A program made the translations under genes and the position numbers. Below, piece by piece: positions 1 to 13,200 of a DNA stretch of 64,000 nt. Positions within the stretch are counted from its first letter, which is position 1. Every line of letters starts with the position of its first letter. The notes below the pieces were generated by a model. It worked only from the letters and a program-made list of their open reading frames with translations, was not told the DNA's origin and searched no databases. The stretch spans positions 20,155,001 through 20,219,000 of the forward strand of contig OU612067.1 in the NCBI GenBank assembly GCA_914767715.1, given 5' to 3'. This stretch comes from Membranipora membranacea (lineage: Eukaryota; Bryozoa; Gymnolaemata; Cheilostomatida; Membraniporidae).

Positions 1-67
1 TCAACGTGACAAGATGTTGCAAACAGTGATATATTATATCAGTGCTTGCAAAATCTTGTCACGTTGA
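1..67. repeat. Hairpin at the window edge
   Basis: The first 33 bases (TCAACGTGACAAGAT...) pair with bases 35-67 with few mismatches. It may be the end of an element cut by the window. Confidence 0.6.
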
Positions 68-80
68 CACATAGGCTACA

Positions 81-150
81 CACCACCCACACGTGTACCA
101 CCCACAGACAGACCACCCATACGTGGACCACCCACAGACAGACCCCCAGT
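81..150 (+). repeat. Two-copy tandem repeat, period about 36 bp
   Basis: ACCACCCAYACGTG-type units each followed by ACCACCCACAGACAG. The open frame across it is low-complexity His/Thr and not a gene. Confidence 0.6.
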
Positions 151-3100
151 GGTCAATGGATCATCAGTAGGCGTTTTGTCAAGGCTATAGGATCACACCT
201 CGACCTATTGGCTAACATCAAAGTGTCACTGTCAATGGCTGATTATGCCAGTTTCAGTTTTGGCAACTCGCGGTACACTCAGTTCCGGCCCACTCTTGGG
301 CCTCACACTTCTTGCATACATTCTAGTTTCTCTTTCTTTTTATGATGATTTAGGGCACCTTGTGACTCTATTTAGGGCCACCCAATCTTTTCTCTTCTAC
401 TAAACAGAAAGAATAGAATTTCAGCCTATGAATGCTGTTAGTTGATGGAGAGTGATGGAGGATATCCTGCACATCGTGTTTGCTTCAACCCTTCCCCTTG
501 TCACAACCTGCAAAAAGCACTATTGTGCGCTATTAAAGTAAGTTGCCATAAATGGTAAGGAGAATGAATGAAATAATAACTGAGATTACCATGACGATTG
601 AGGAAATTTGGTCAATTGGGTCAACAGAATACTATTAAACCCTCAGGCTAAAGTTAATAGACAAAAGCACACATGTTATTCTGCCAAAAAGAACAACATA
701 TGGAATTAATGGCAAGACAAGTAGCATTTAAGTGCTCTAAAAGCTTGGTTTGGTCAAGGCCGTTCTTTGTGCTAGCAATGATGAGTATGGTCATTGTTCC
801 AAAATTACAGGTTTTGAGCGCCACTGTGCAACTTTTAGTGGACTAAAATAGAACTATCCAGTGATTCATATAGAAAGAGATCGGGCACACCAACCCCTGC
901 TTGTAGCCATTATAAATAGGTAAGTGTTACTTCCGACGAGTGTTAATAATTGGGACTCCTGCTGGAGGAAATCATAAATTACATTCACTACTACATTTGA
1001 AATCAGAATACAAAATAATTTAGTGGTATCCTGTTGAACTTTTGATGATATGTGCAGATGCGGTGTAACCCTAAAGCATGAGCACATACTGATATTTCTT
1101 CTATATGTAGAGACCTATTTTAATATCGTCTTGGTACAAAATACTCATTTGTAGGTGACACAAGGCACAAAACAAACTCGGACAAAAAAATTTTTCAGCA
1201 AGAGATGGCGTTGAAACAATGTTAGTGACCACAATTCCAAAATAAAGCACTGATCTGTTGCAACCTCAGATCTTTTCAATTTGTCACTACCATGAACATC
1301 GGAGCTGTCAGCAGTGTGAGCTGATCCGGTTTGAAAAGAGATCGCAGCGTCAGCCTGCAGAGTTATTTGGATGACGCCACGCCATGAATGTTTTGTATAT
1401 ATAACTGGGCCGGGCTTAAGTGGCATGCTGAGGTAAATAAGTTTTGCTAAAGATAATGGAAAAATGCCGATCAATCTAGATCAAAAATCTAAAATGACAC
1501 AAGGCAGCCACCTCTCAGAGGCAGTTAGTGTGACAGGGTTAAAAAAAAGCAATGAGTGATTGTGATTTATTTATAATAACAATATTTAATAATAATAATT
1601 AACAATAAATAATTAATAGTAATAATTAATGATATAATAATCATTTTGTAATTATTGAACATGATGCTATAGAGGGTGCGAAAATACCAATCAATAGCGT
1701 AAAAAATTCATATACTTATTAATAATTCAAAGTCTATGAAAAAATTTATAAGCTGACATTAAGGATGTTTACAATTTACCCGCAGATTTTTGATTGCCAC
1801 CTTTATCCTTACCAAGACTGCAGTGTCATCCTGGATCAAGATTGGTCCATTCGCCTGCACATTCCATTTGCCTGCATCCCATTTGCTCCCTGCGACTGGT
1901 CACGCCGCAGTGGATCGGGAGCAACTCCGAATGCAGACATATGGACCAAACTTGATCTAGTTTCATCCCTCTTCTTCTGAAACTTGAATGCTCAAACCCG
2001 GATCGAAAGTGTAAAAGGAATTTGGGGGATAAAAAACTCAAAAAATATGTTTGCTCAGCAGCATTTACACGAAAAAAATTAATGTTTTGAGCAACAGTCA
2101 CTTAGAAAAACAACAGAAAAAAACTCCCGAAACCATTATTGGATTGTTCCTTAGGAAAGGGACATGCCCTGTCATGCACAAATATTCATTGTATGATCAT
2201 CATACATAGCCAGCCCAAAGTAATTCACCCGAGGCCATTTGCAGCCGATTGCAGCCGCTGGTGGTTGTTGAGGGTAGATATACATATACTTTTATTGGCA
2301 ACCTAAGTCATCTCATTAGAAATGTTCTGCACTCAGTGCCAGGGTAGCCAGCTGATAGAGGGTAAACTCAGATCTCAGATTTTGCAATTGATTGTTTCCT
2401 GCTCATATCGTATCAGTCTCACTGAACCAGGAATTAACCTTTTTTTAAAATCATCCAAGTCCTGAAACTCAGTTACGCTATATACATGTGACGTCATGTA
2501 ATCAGAAATAGATATCTAAGGAATTAGCAGGAATCAAAATGTAAATTCCTATACCATTTGAAATCCGCAATGGTCGATCTGGATTGAAAATTAAACAAGG
2601 AAATTATTTGAGAATGGCAAGAGATTGTATTGAAAGAAAACAGTGTTACCACAATTTTCCCATAAATATCTAAAATAATGCTATAGATAGGAAGAAAAAA
2701 GCCTTTGAATTGTCAAAAGAAAATTATACAGGCTGACAAATGGGGTGCTGGCGTTACACCCATGAACTAACTAATAATAACCTTTCACCATATTTCCTTC
2801 CAAACATTCAATCCATATAGAAAAAAGAAGATAATATTTTGTCATTTTGGAAGCGGAGAGACTCAAAACATGATATGACACCTCCATGCAGCATAATCAT
2901 GAAAAAGATTGAGTTATTGTCAACAGACGCTTAACAAAACCAATTGGGCCATTCAGCTGGAAAAATCTCAAAACCTTTTTTGGACAGTTCCTTATACAGA
3001 GGGCACAGACCCTATCAGACGCACCATACACAAATCGTACACTGAGCAGCTGTTCTTTTATCTTTTCTCAGTGTATGATTTGCGGACGAATTGGTCGGAA

Positions 3101-3559
3101 AGACTAAAAGAACGAGGTCACCTACCCATCCTTATCAAGGAGTTAGATGTGACTTGTGATGGCGCGATTTGTGAGTTGTAAGGAATTTTGCTGCCACATC
3201 CAACTCCTTGTTCTAACTGACAAACCTAGCATGGTATGATCAAGTATGCTGCTGTCACACTATGGCTGGTTGATACGAGCATAAAACCAGGTAGGCGAAA
3301 ACTGGAAGACTAGAAAAACTTGGCTTTATGCAAATACATTAGTATTATGTCAAATGCCAACTGACCACAAAGTAATTGACATTTTTGCTATTTCCTTGAA
3401 CAGACTAATTAGGGCTGTATTACGTAAAATATATTATAAATAACTTATTGGCAGGTATAGTGTTTCAGCTGTACGAAAGGACATACTTGTGTTGTGTTGC
3501 CAAGTGGAAACGAGTCAAAGTATCAACTCCGCTTATCTGCCAATCCCCATCACAGGTAA
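151..3559. other. Gene-free stretch downstream of Orai
   Basis: No coding exon recognised. It holds an AT-rich block (1560-1740), an imperfect inverted repeat at 1818-1967 (GATCAAGATTGGTCCAT against its complement) and a short hairpin at 3031-3083. The distal Orai 3' UTR could reach in from the right. Confidence 0.5.
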
Positions 3560-3643
3560 TTAGCCTTGTCACGCGGCTACTTTTTTGGTTTGGGGAGTAG
3601 GCCTACGCCCCAAACCAAAAATGTAGCTGTGTGACAAGGCTAA
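3560..3643. repeat. Hairpin family A, copy 1
   Basis: 84-bp palindrome: TTAGCCTTGTCACGCGGCTA at the left pairs with the right end GTGTGACAAGGCTAA; a CCAAACC/GGTTTGG stem continues inward. Related copies at 13931, 30578 and 63852. Confidence 0.8.
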
Positions 3644-3682
3644 TAGGCGATAACTAGGAGCAAGCGAATCAGGAATTGGTGA

Positions 3683-3760
3683 AGCCTACCTTGACAAGCT
3701 TTGTTCAGTGTGGGGTTCCATCCCCCCGCTCCACCGAACATAGCTTGTCAAGACAGGCTA
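3683..3760. repeat. Hairpin family B, copy 1
   Basis: Palindrome with AGCCTACCTTGACAAGCT at the left and AGCTTGTCAAGACAGGCT at the right around a G/C-rich loop. It lies 185 bp beyond the Orai stop, so it may be in the Orai 3' UTR. Related copies at 28274, 44129 and 60830. Confidence 0.8.
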
Positions 3761-3944
3761 GAATTGTTGTTGTTGAGATAGTGAACTGAGCCTGTCACTA
3801 ATGACGACCTGATTAAAGTTTTGTGTGTGAAACAAGAACACGGTCAGCTCAAACACGTGGAAATTACCTGATTGTCTGCCAAATACAATTTTGAAAAAAG
3901 ATAAATTTTCTACAGAAGTTGTGCATATCAATAGCACCAAATTT

Positions 3945-6864
3945 TCAGACATTTTGTAAACCGATATGGATATTTTCCAATTCTTCTAAGTTTCTGTTTG
4001 TCCTATCATATTTGTGATCGACTAGTTTGCGATAAAAGTGCAGGGCGAATACCACAAACACAATACCAGCTGGAAGTATGACGAAAGTGCTGACCATAGC
4101 TGGCACAAATCCTTCTCTCTTGGTGCTGGCTGTAGGGTTAAACTTTACCCAGCAGAGTATCGCTATTTCCGAGAGAAAAAGAAGTATTCCGAGACCTGTG
4201 GAGAAAGCCCAGGCTGTCTCTATATATTTATGCATAGACTCGTGCGGAGAATCCTGAAATACAGAGAAGACGTATGAAGTGATTAATCGTCTGATTTAAA
4301 ATAGGTGGTGAAAGCCGAAACTGTACCGTTGTAGCTATGTATTGACAGGTACGGCCTCAAATGCTCCTGTGCCCCGTCAGGATCTAGTCCGTAAACCCAT
4401 ACTGATACAGGAAAAAAAAATGGAGCAACGTCAAGGTTTCTCACGCGTTATCGCAGAGTATCAAAACTATAAATGGACCTGAGTGAGTTTATTTCCAGGC
4501 ACGGCAAATACCGATATAAAAAACAAGACTTACGAATTGTCTTACGGACCAACTGAAAATAATATGCTAACGACTGAATGTCAGATTGAATTTATGTATT
4601 GAGTCATGCGGGAATCCTGAAATAAAAGCAAGACATTTATGAATGGTATTTGCAACTGGCTGAAAATAATCCTGGAATTTGAACCCTCAAGAAAAAGCTG
4701 AGTGAATCATGTTTTTTTTTGGATAAATTTGCATACATTAACGAAAAAGGTAATTTTAACCAAACAGGACATATTGATAGTGTTTTTACGACTGGTAGTT
4801 TTTCATCATGGAAGCATCAATTTTGGAGCACCAACTTTAGCATGAACAAAAGAGGCATCAGAATGTCATAATAACGTCAGCTACCAAGAGTCATCATGAG
4901 CGAGGAGCTTGCAACAATTTTGGTGATTAGTTTGGTCTTGCTAAGGCCTCGTTTGCAACTTATTGTGCTAACCTACTTGGAAACGAAAATCAGTCTTTTT
5001 GCAATAAAATGGGTGACCTTGTAATGTATCATCAATCATGCTAATTTCAGTTAGCCTCAGTATTTTGTTAGATTTTCCAGTGTGTTTGAAAGAGGGGAAT
5101 GTTCCCTTTGTTTGAAAGTTCACATCAAATCCTCCCTCCTCCCCCTAACTCTGACTTCTTCTGCTTTACTGAAATGCTGCGAACTAACCATGAAAAAAAC
5201 GAATACTGTCATTTTAAAATTTGAACGATTGTCGGTGCATAGACAAACAGTGTTGTTGTAGAACTAAAGATACCTTCCTTTTTTATATGCTCATATGACT
5301 TGTATGTTATATGCTATTTTAGTTAAGCTTAATTTCTTCAAGTTAGTAGCAATACCAAAGACATGATGGTGAGATTTAGCAGATTTTTTGATGTGGGGTT
5401 GTCTTTTTAAACTTTGGTAACACAAAACAAACTTTTTTCAAATAATTCCTAAGATAACTAATGCCGAGGAAAAAAATTACTATCGTTGCAATAACCAGGA
5501 GTAAGTGAATCGGGAATTGGTGTTGTTGAGATAGTGAACTGGACCTGTCACTAATGACAACCTGATTAAAATTTTATGTGTGAAATGTGAACACAGACAG
5601 CTCAAACACATGGGAATCACTCAGATTGTCTGCCAATGGCAACTTCAAAAAATTTTGTTTTCTATAGAAGTTGTGTATATGTTTGAATAGCACAAAAATG
5701 AGATTGAATAAATGTTTATAGACATTTTGTAAACCGATATGTTACTTTAGTTGAGGTTATCTTCGTCTAGTCAGTAGCAGTACCAAAGAGATGAATGGTG
5801 AGATCTAGCAGATTTTCCGATGGTGTGCAGTTTTCTTTTAAGTATTGGTAATACAACAGCAAGAACATGATAATCTTGTCTCAAAAAATTTATAAAAAAA
5901 AACTGCTACAACCTAGACCTAGTTTTTCTAAATGTAACAGATGAAAATGCAATCAATATTTTCACCTTATTGTTAAGAAGGAAAATAAAAGACGATGCTG
6001 GTTCTATAGATCCAAGATGGACTTGCTAGGTGTGCAGCAAGCTGCCAAAACTGGTATTGATCTTAGCCAATAGCGGGAAGAGAGCAATTTCTTTTCTAGC
6101 ATATGACATATTCTAAATATTTAATTTTAGTTTTTTTTGTCTTCACAACGTCACACAACAATGTTACAATGCCAAAGACCTGCTCAGCTTTATTCCACAA
6201 AATGGCGTCAGTTGACCGGCCAAAAATATAGAGGGGGAACCTTTAGAACACAGTTCCCACTGGATTCTGCTAAAATAACAGTGTCAAGTTGTCTCTTTAG
6301 ACCAGATATCAATCATACTATTAAAGATCCATATTTCTGCATAATTTGATCTAGAAATTGCAAAAAATTCTCAAAACGATTTTCAAACCAATAGTAGGGT
6401 ACCCACAAAGAATGAAGTCCACTTAGACACGTATGTCCTCACTCTGTCCTAGCATGTAACAACAGATTTACCCAAACCAATCATCTAGAATCTACACATC
6501 CTGGGCTAATCGATGGGATTTCGATAGTCTGTTTAATTATGACATGGCCTTGATGTCGCAGAATATCCCTGTGCTTTGTGGCTGATAATTTAATTGTATT
6601 TAATGTCTACATTCATGTGACATGGCAATATTCTATGTATTTATATATATAAATCCACGGAAAAAAATGCTATCTCACAAGAATGTTTATGCAACCAAAA
6701 TTGCACGTGTCTCAGCAAACTCATATAATGCACGTGTCTCGGCAAACTCATATAAACAATGAAAATTTTTTAAATCAGACTAAACGTAGATACATTATGG
6801 CCCTCCCCTATATGCAATATAAATGAATACATCACATATGTAATATATATATGTATATATATAC

Positions 6865-6901
<37 letters not shown>

Positions 6902-7216
6902 TATTAAAGGCTACCCAAAGACAAACAGATGTTATAGTCAGACAGTTACTTATGATAAAGGATGTGCAAAACAAGAAACAAGCACTTCCTGTTCAGAGTG
7001 ACATCATTATTCGGTGAATGAGAGTTACCTTCTCTGGGAGGCACTCATACCGACATCAATAATTGATGCCAATTAGAGCATTGAATTTTTTCACCATGCT
7101 GACACAACTTTATCGTAAGTACCGCCTGACTATAACATGCTTTGGTCTTTGAGTAGTCTTTAATGTAGATATATTATTTCCCCCGCCCCCCCCTGTATGT
7201 AATATAAATACATATA

Positions 7217-7248
<32 letters not shown>

Positions 7249-10200
7249 ACATAAATGATATCTAAATATCTTTATAATATATATTTAAACATATTACTAT
7301 TATATATGAGAGTTACCTTGATGGAAGACATGGTAGCACTGACAGACTCAATGTTAGGGAGTATACATGTACCAATCATAAGGGCTAGTAGGTGCACAGC
7401 CACTAGTAACGTCGTGTTAATTGCATAAATAATCAATAATGTCTGATTGATCTGATCTCCTTCAGGTAGCTGTATTTCCACCATACCAATCTACAAACAT
7501 GTTACACAAAATGTGTGTTAGAATCTTCAATCAAAACACACACTGATAACGTGATATACTATTTCATATGTGTATCTCTGATTGATCGATAATTCACTTA
7601 GCATGAGTACCATCAGAAGGAATTTGGTGTGACGACCTGAGTTCAATTTTATTTATTAGGTGCGGGAATATGTAAGGTACTCCAACTAAATTGACTACAA
7701 CGATCCAAGTTAAACATGTCAATAGTGTAGTCTTCATGTCAGTGTGATTAAAACAGCCAAAATCTCAATCTCATTGCTCACTCAATTAGTGAGTGATACC
7801 TGTGAGGGTCTTGCTCGGTAATCGCTCAGTCATTGATGGAGCTATATAATTTCTGAGTGAGCGATTCAGGAGCTATTTTGTGAGTGATAATTGAACCCCC
7901 CCCCCTACCATCAATATTCAATCAGTCATGGCCTATGCTTCATTTAGAAGGCGATATGATACCAACAGTGGAAACATGATGTTGGTTACATAATGAAAGG
8001 CTTGCAGAAGAAATGAGATTTGGAGGGACTGTGAGAAAATGTAGCATATAATATTTTGCAACCAAGAGTAGGGGTGGCGCTGATGCACCCATCCATTCGC
8101 TGTACCAGGATTCCTGGTCTTTAACGATGTGGACTGTTGTACAGATGGAAGTTTTTGAGGAGTAAAACAATATTTGCAATAAATCTCAACTGATGTAAAA
8201 AAATGTACTGATTGCAATTGAGAACTTAAGACCGAGTATTGGTAATGTTGGGCCTAGCCAGACAAGAGCCTTTGAAGACTTATCAAGTAAAATACAGGAC
8301 ATTTCAGTATAAATCTTTGTCGCAGAAATGCAAAATTTAGTCCTATTATGTTTCTTTGATTTCACTGCAACATATTATTACCAAGGAGTTACTCCTTGAT
8401 ATTAATATATTTTAGCGCATTATTTAATTTTTTTTTAAATTGGCTCTCGCATTTATCTTATTTCTCTTATCTTACACTATTCAACTGGGGCACTGAGAGG
8501 GTGATTAATTCTGTCACAGACGGACTAAAGGGCCTCACAAAGCGAGCATAACACATCTGAAAATAGTGAGCTCTTGTTCAGGGTCTTTTCCTGCTCAGTG
8601 TCAATGAAAAAATGCGAACAATTGAATCATACTCATGAAACAATGAATAGACAGTTTTCTGAGCTCTGATTTAGGCCTCAATTGGAAGTTGTCCTCTCTC
8701 CAGTTTGGTACTTTTAACCCACGCCGCATAGGAAAAACGTGCTGAAAAGAGGGTTATCTTGGTAACCGCTTATAATAGGAAAAAAATTATCTTTGATTCA
8801 GAATCTGCAGCATTGAAAACTCATATGGACATAGTTTGGGAAATAATTTTAGTATTTGGATAGTGTATGATAGCATTTTCTGCCTGTTTTGCGGACAATT
8901 TGGCAGAATTTTTCGTGAGTTTCATCATTAAAATTAAGATTTATCAACATTCAAGCCTCCAATGATTTGGGGATTCAGGGTTTTCAATGGTGCAGACACT
9001 TAATCAAAACTCATTTTTATCCTAACATTAGCGGTTTTCAAGATAACCCTCTTTCAGCAGGTTTTTCCTATGCGGCGTGGGTTAAAAGTACCAAACTGGA
9101 GAGAGGACAACTCCGAATTAAGGCATAAATAAGAGCTCAGAAAACTGTCTATACGAATGTATGGATGATACACTTTTGCTTGATATGATTTCTCTTTTTC
9201 AGTAAAAAATTAAGTATGAATGATACATTTTCTTTGGCTTGACATGAATTGGCATCATCAGATGTTATTTATGAATTAAATAATAAATAAACAATAAATA
9301 TTATTTATTTTATACGTAACTCTGATGATGCCAATTCGTGTCGATCAAAAATGTATCATTCATGCATTCATACTACTCATCTATTCAGATGCTGGCAATT
9401 CATGTCAAGCAAAAGTGTATCATCCACACATTTGTATTTATTGTTTTATAAGTATTTTAAAATCTTATCGGTCAATAAAGAGTCAGACCAAGCAGGACTG
9501 TACCTTGCAGTGCGCTGATCATCTGCACGTTTCTTACACTTATGTGTAAATAAAACTTTCTATAACAAATAAAAAATATTCTGATAATCTGATAAATATA
9601 ACTGACATTTAAGTTTCTCAAAACGTGCACGTGCACGCCCAAACGGATTAAGTTTGGATTAAATTATGAAACTAAAATAAAATATAAATTTATTGACTTA
9701 GCGCTGCAGGATATCCCCCCCACTGCTATGTGGCTGGGATTATTATTATATTTGCTGTTTGTGACAAAGCAATATTCTATATATTAATAATGATAAATAT
9801 ATAAAAATAAATACATCAAATAATGTCAAGTCACAAGGAGATTTTCGCTAACATATCACATTTTTTGTTGATTGAGTAAATAATCAATAAAGTTTGATTA
9901 ATTCAATCTTCTTCAGACGCTGTAAGAATTTTTAGTATAATTAAGAATAATTCACTATTGGTTACAGATTAATGAAATGCTGAAGTAAGGGGGCTGAGGG
10001 AAGACACAACGCAATATTGCCTACGATATTTCGGAATGAAAAGTAAGAATACTATATGGCTGTGCACTATCATAGGTTGGACTAGTTTGACCCCCCCCCC
10101 CCAACCTCCTGTCCTTCGCTTGACGGCCCCCCTCAGTTATACTGGAATTTCTGATTTATAACAATAGTGCCGTGATAGAAATGTTTAAGGAAAAGAAATT

Positions 10201-13200
10201 AGTAATGTTTTTCTTCTTCTGTTATTCTGACAATCGATGCCGACTGATGTACAAAACCGTACAGTATGCAATGGTGAATACTGTGATTAGAACATAAGAC
10301 TTCAGATTAGTATGAATGTTGAGCCTTGCAAGGTATGAGCTTTGATTGAAGATCGTTGAACTCTAGGGGTGGAGCGGATCAGGGTTAGGCAACCTCGGAT
10401 CGGATATCGGATTGGTCCATAAATTCAACCTCGGATCGGATCCGGATAAAGCGTACAAACGCTAAATTTACCAGTCCCAGCAGCTGTACTTTTGCACCAT
10501 AATATACAGTTAAGGTCATTGAATACATGGATAAACACCGTCAACAATATTTTCCCTGAACCATTACCCTAATTTAAATGTGTATAATGTATCTGCTTGG
10601 ATATAATGCTTTACAAGGAGCAACTTATCACTCAAACAGCCAAGACGCAATTGGTTCACACAAACAGATTATTTGAAAGGATCATTATTAATGAGTACAA
10701 AGATCTCTTGACTCCAAGCATTTGTGCATAGACACTCAATTTGCCAGGTTCACTCAAACCCCGATGTTAGTAATCACTGAGTTTGAACAAACTCCCTGCT
10801 CCTATGTCCCAAACTCTCTGCTGTGATTAGGATAGGAATTTTCCTCCTACTTTGAAGAAGCAGAAGAGGATAACCTTGTACATCAAACTATAGACAGTTT
10901 GTTACAAGGAACATCATTGGATTAAAAATTGTGTCTTATTCACAACTATCTGCGTAAAGATGCTTCTCTCAATTTCAGCAGAAAAATACATCCATCAAAT
11001 TTATTAGCAGCTATGAAAATGAGATATGTATTGAATGCCTACTGATCACCACTGAGTGCTTTCAGCCAAACTCAATTATCTAATCTGAAATACAAATTAA
11101 TGACTATCATACTTCCTTCTTTGTCATTTTTAGTGAGATAAATGATGCTAAGTAAAGTGTTGATTAAAAACGTATCATCTCGGATCAGACCAAGGAGTTA
11201 GAGGGAAGGAGGGTGGTCACGTGACAATAATACTTGGCAACGGAAAGATATAAGTCTTTTCTAATGGTGAGGATACTTTATTTGATAATATGTGTTATCT
11301 TAATGTGTTTACTGCCACAATATGCAATTGAAATTATTCATCTTGTTCAGCCATTTTGTTTTTCATGTGGGTAGTTAGGTCATATATAGTATCACTAGAT
11401 TGGTCACGTGACCACCCTCCTTCCCTCTAACTCCTTGATCAGACATAACACATATCCAATCCGGTTTGTGGTTGAATCCGGGGTCAAATATCCAAAATTC
11501 AACTCCAACCTCAAGAGGTCGTTCCACCCCTATTGAACTTCATATCTGGAATACCATAATTAGCTTTTGGTGCCAATCAAAGGGCTTGCCAAAATAGCCA
11601 GTCACTAGAAGCATTCTAAAAATAACACTTATCATCTATGCTGAAGGCCTTTCAATACTGTTTGCAGTTTTGAAACAGGACAATTTCCCAGGCTATATCA
11701 TTCATGTTTTTTGGGGACAGCCAATCAGATAATCAATGGCAGATCAGTCTTGGTGTTGAGTGTTCTAACTGTATAAGGTAGACTTAATATTTCAGTTCCA
11801 TCAGAAGGATTTAATTCATTGTTGAAGATCATAACAAAAGACAAATGATACCATGCAAGAGTACAATATACTCCCCCAGATTAAAGTTTTGTTGCAGAAA
11901 TGAAGCGCAGATTACCCTTCAACAACATATTATGAGCGGGTTATATCTCGAAGAATTACTCAAATCTGTTTATTTGACCCTAGCCTCTATCAAATCCCTT
12001 CAACATTCAATTTGTCTCTGAGAATTGTCTCCCAACAAAGGCACACCAAAACAAGTTACCGGTTTGCAAAGATCAGAAGTTAATTAATCTTGTCATTTTC
12101 CTTGAAAAATAGCTAAATTACACTTTTTTGACAGTGAAGAGTTTGATCACATGATCACCCAATTAGTCTGCCTTCCTAGGTAACTGACAAGTTCAGCGAC
12201 CTCACAGGTTGATCCATCATGTTAAATTGGCTCCACATATTATCTCATTGTAATTTCATTCTAAAATCATTTTTTTTAAATATCGCTTCAAATGAAAACA
12301 TTTTAACGGGTTCATTGAACTTTCGAAGGTAACCACGAAAAATCCGGTTGGCAAAAGTGAAAAGAATATTGAGACCGAAGTCACAGAGTAAGGATATACA
12401 GAGAGGACAGTTCAATGATAGTTATAGTGCCTGCGGTTTTTGATTCACAGGGGGAAAATTGTGCACAGCTGGATGCCAAAAACTCATTATCTCTATATGT
12501 TATAATGACATTTTTCTTGCAGACATCCCTACCTTTGATGGGCCATAATTCATTCTGTATTTATTCTAAAGACTGATTTCCAACTTTGTTGGAATGTCCA
12601 ACCTTCAAGCTATACACCGTATTATTGTCATTTTGTACTAGGATTCATAGGCTAAGAGTAATCCAGGTTTTTAAAATGAGTTTTTTTCATATAGATTTAC
12701 ATGTGACAATTGATAGACAACTGGTCATCAAAATTAGGAAATGTCCGTGCATTGACCTAAGCCCTGTGTAAATCTATATGATAAAACTCATTTTAAAAAC
12801 CTGGATTACTCATAGCCTATGTATCCTAGCAAAAAATGACAATAATATGGTGTATAGCTTGAAGATTGGACATTTCAGAAAAGTTGGAAATCAGTTTTTA
12901 GGATAAATACAGAATGAATTATGACCTATCAAAGGTGGCTATGTCTGCATGACAAAACTCCACTGTAACTTACATATATTATTCTGAAATTGGCAGGTGG
13001 CCAGATTGATGAATTTCCCCCAGTTGATAAAAACCCGCAGGCACTATAACGATCATTGAAGTGTCCCCTCTGTTTATCCTTACTCTGTGCCGAAGTTATG
13101 GATGTATGGGTAGCAAATCAAAACCGGACTAATTTATTATTTCTATAGAAGGCACATGTACTCTAGCTAGATCAATCAAGTTCCAATTCGCCGGCCGTCA

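Noticed and set aside
1765-2101. Overlapping open frames on both strands
   Set aside because: They overlap an imperfect inverted repeat and show no recognisable protein family.
12586-12771. 61-residue open frame
   Set aside because: Lies wholly within one arm and the loop of the foldback element.
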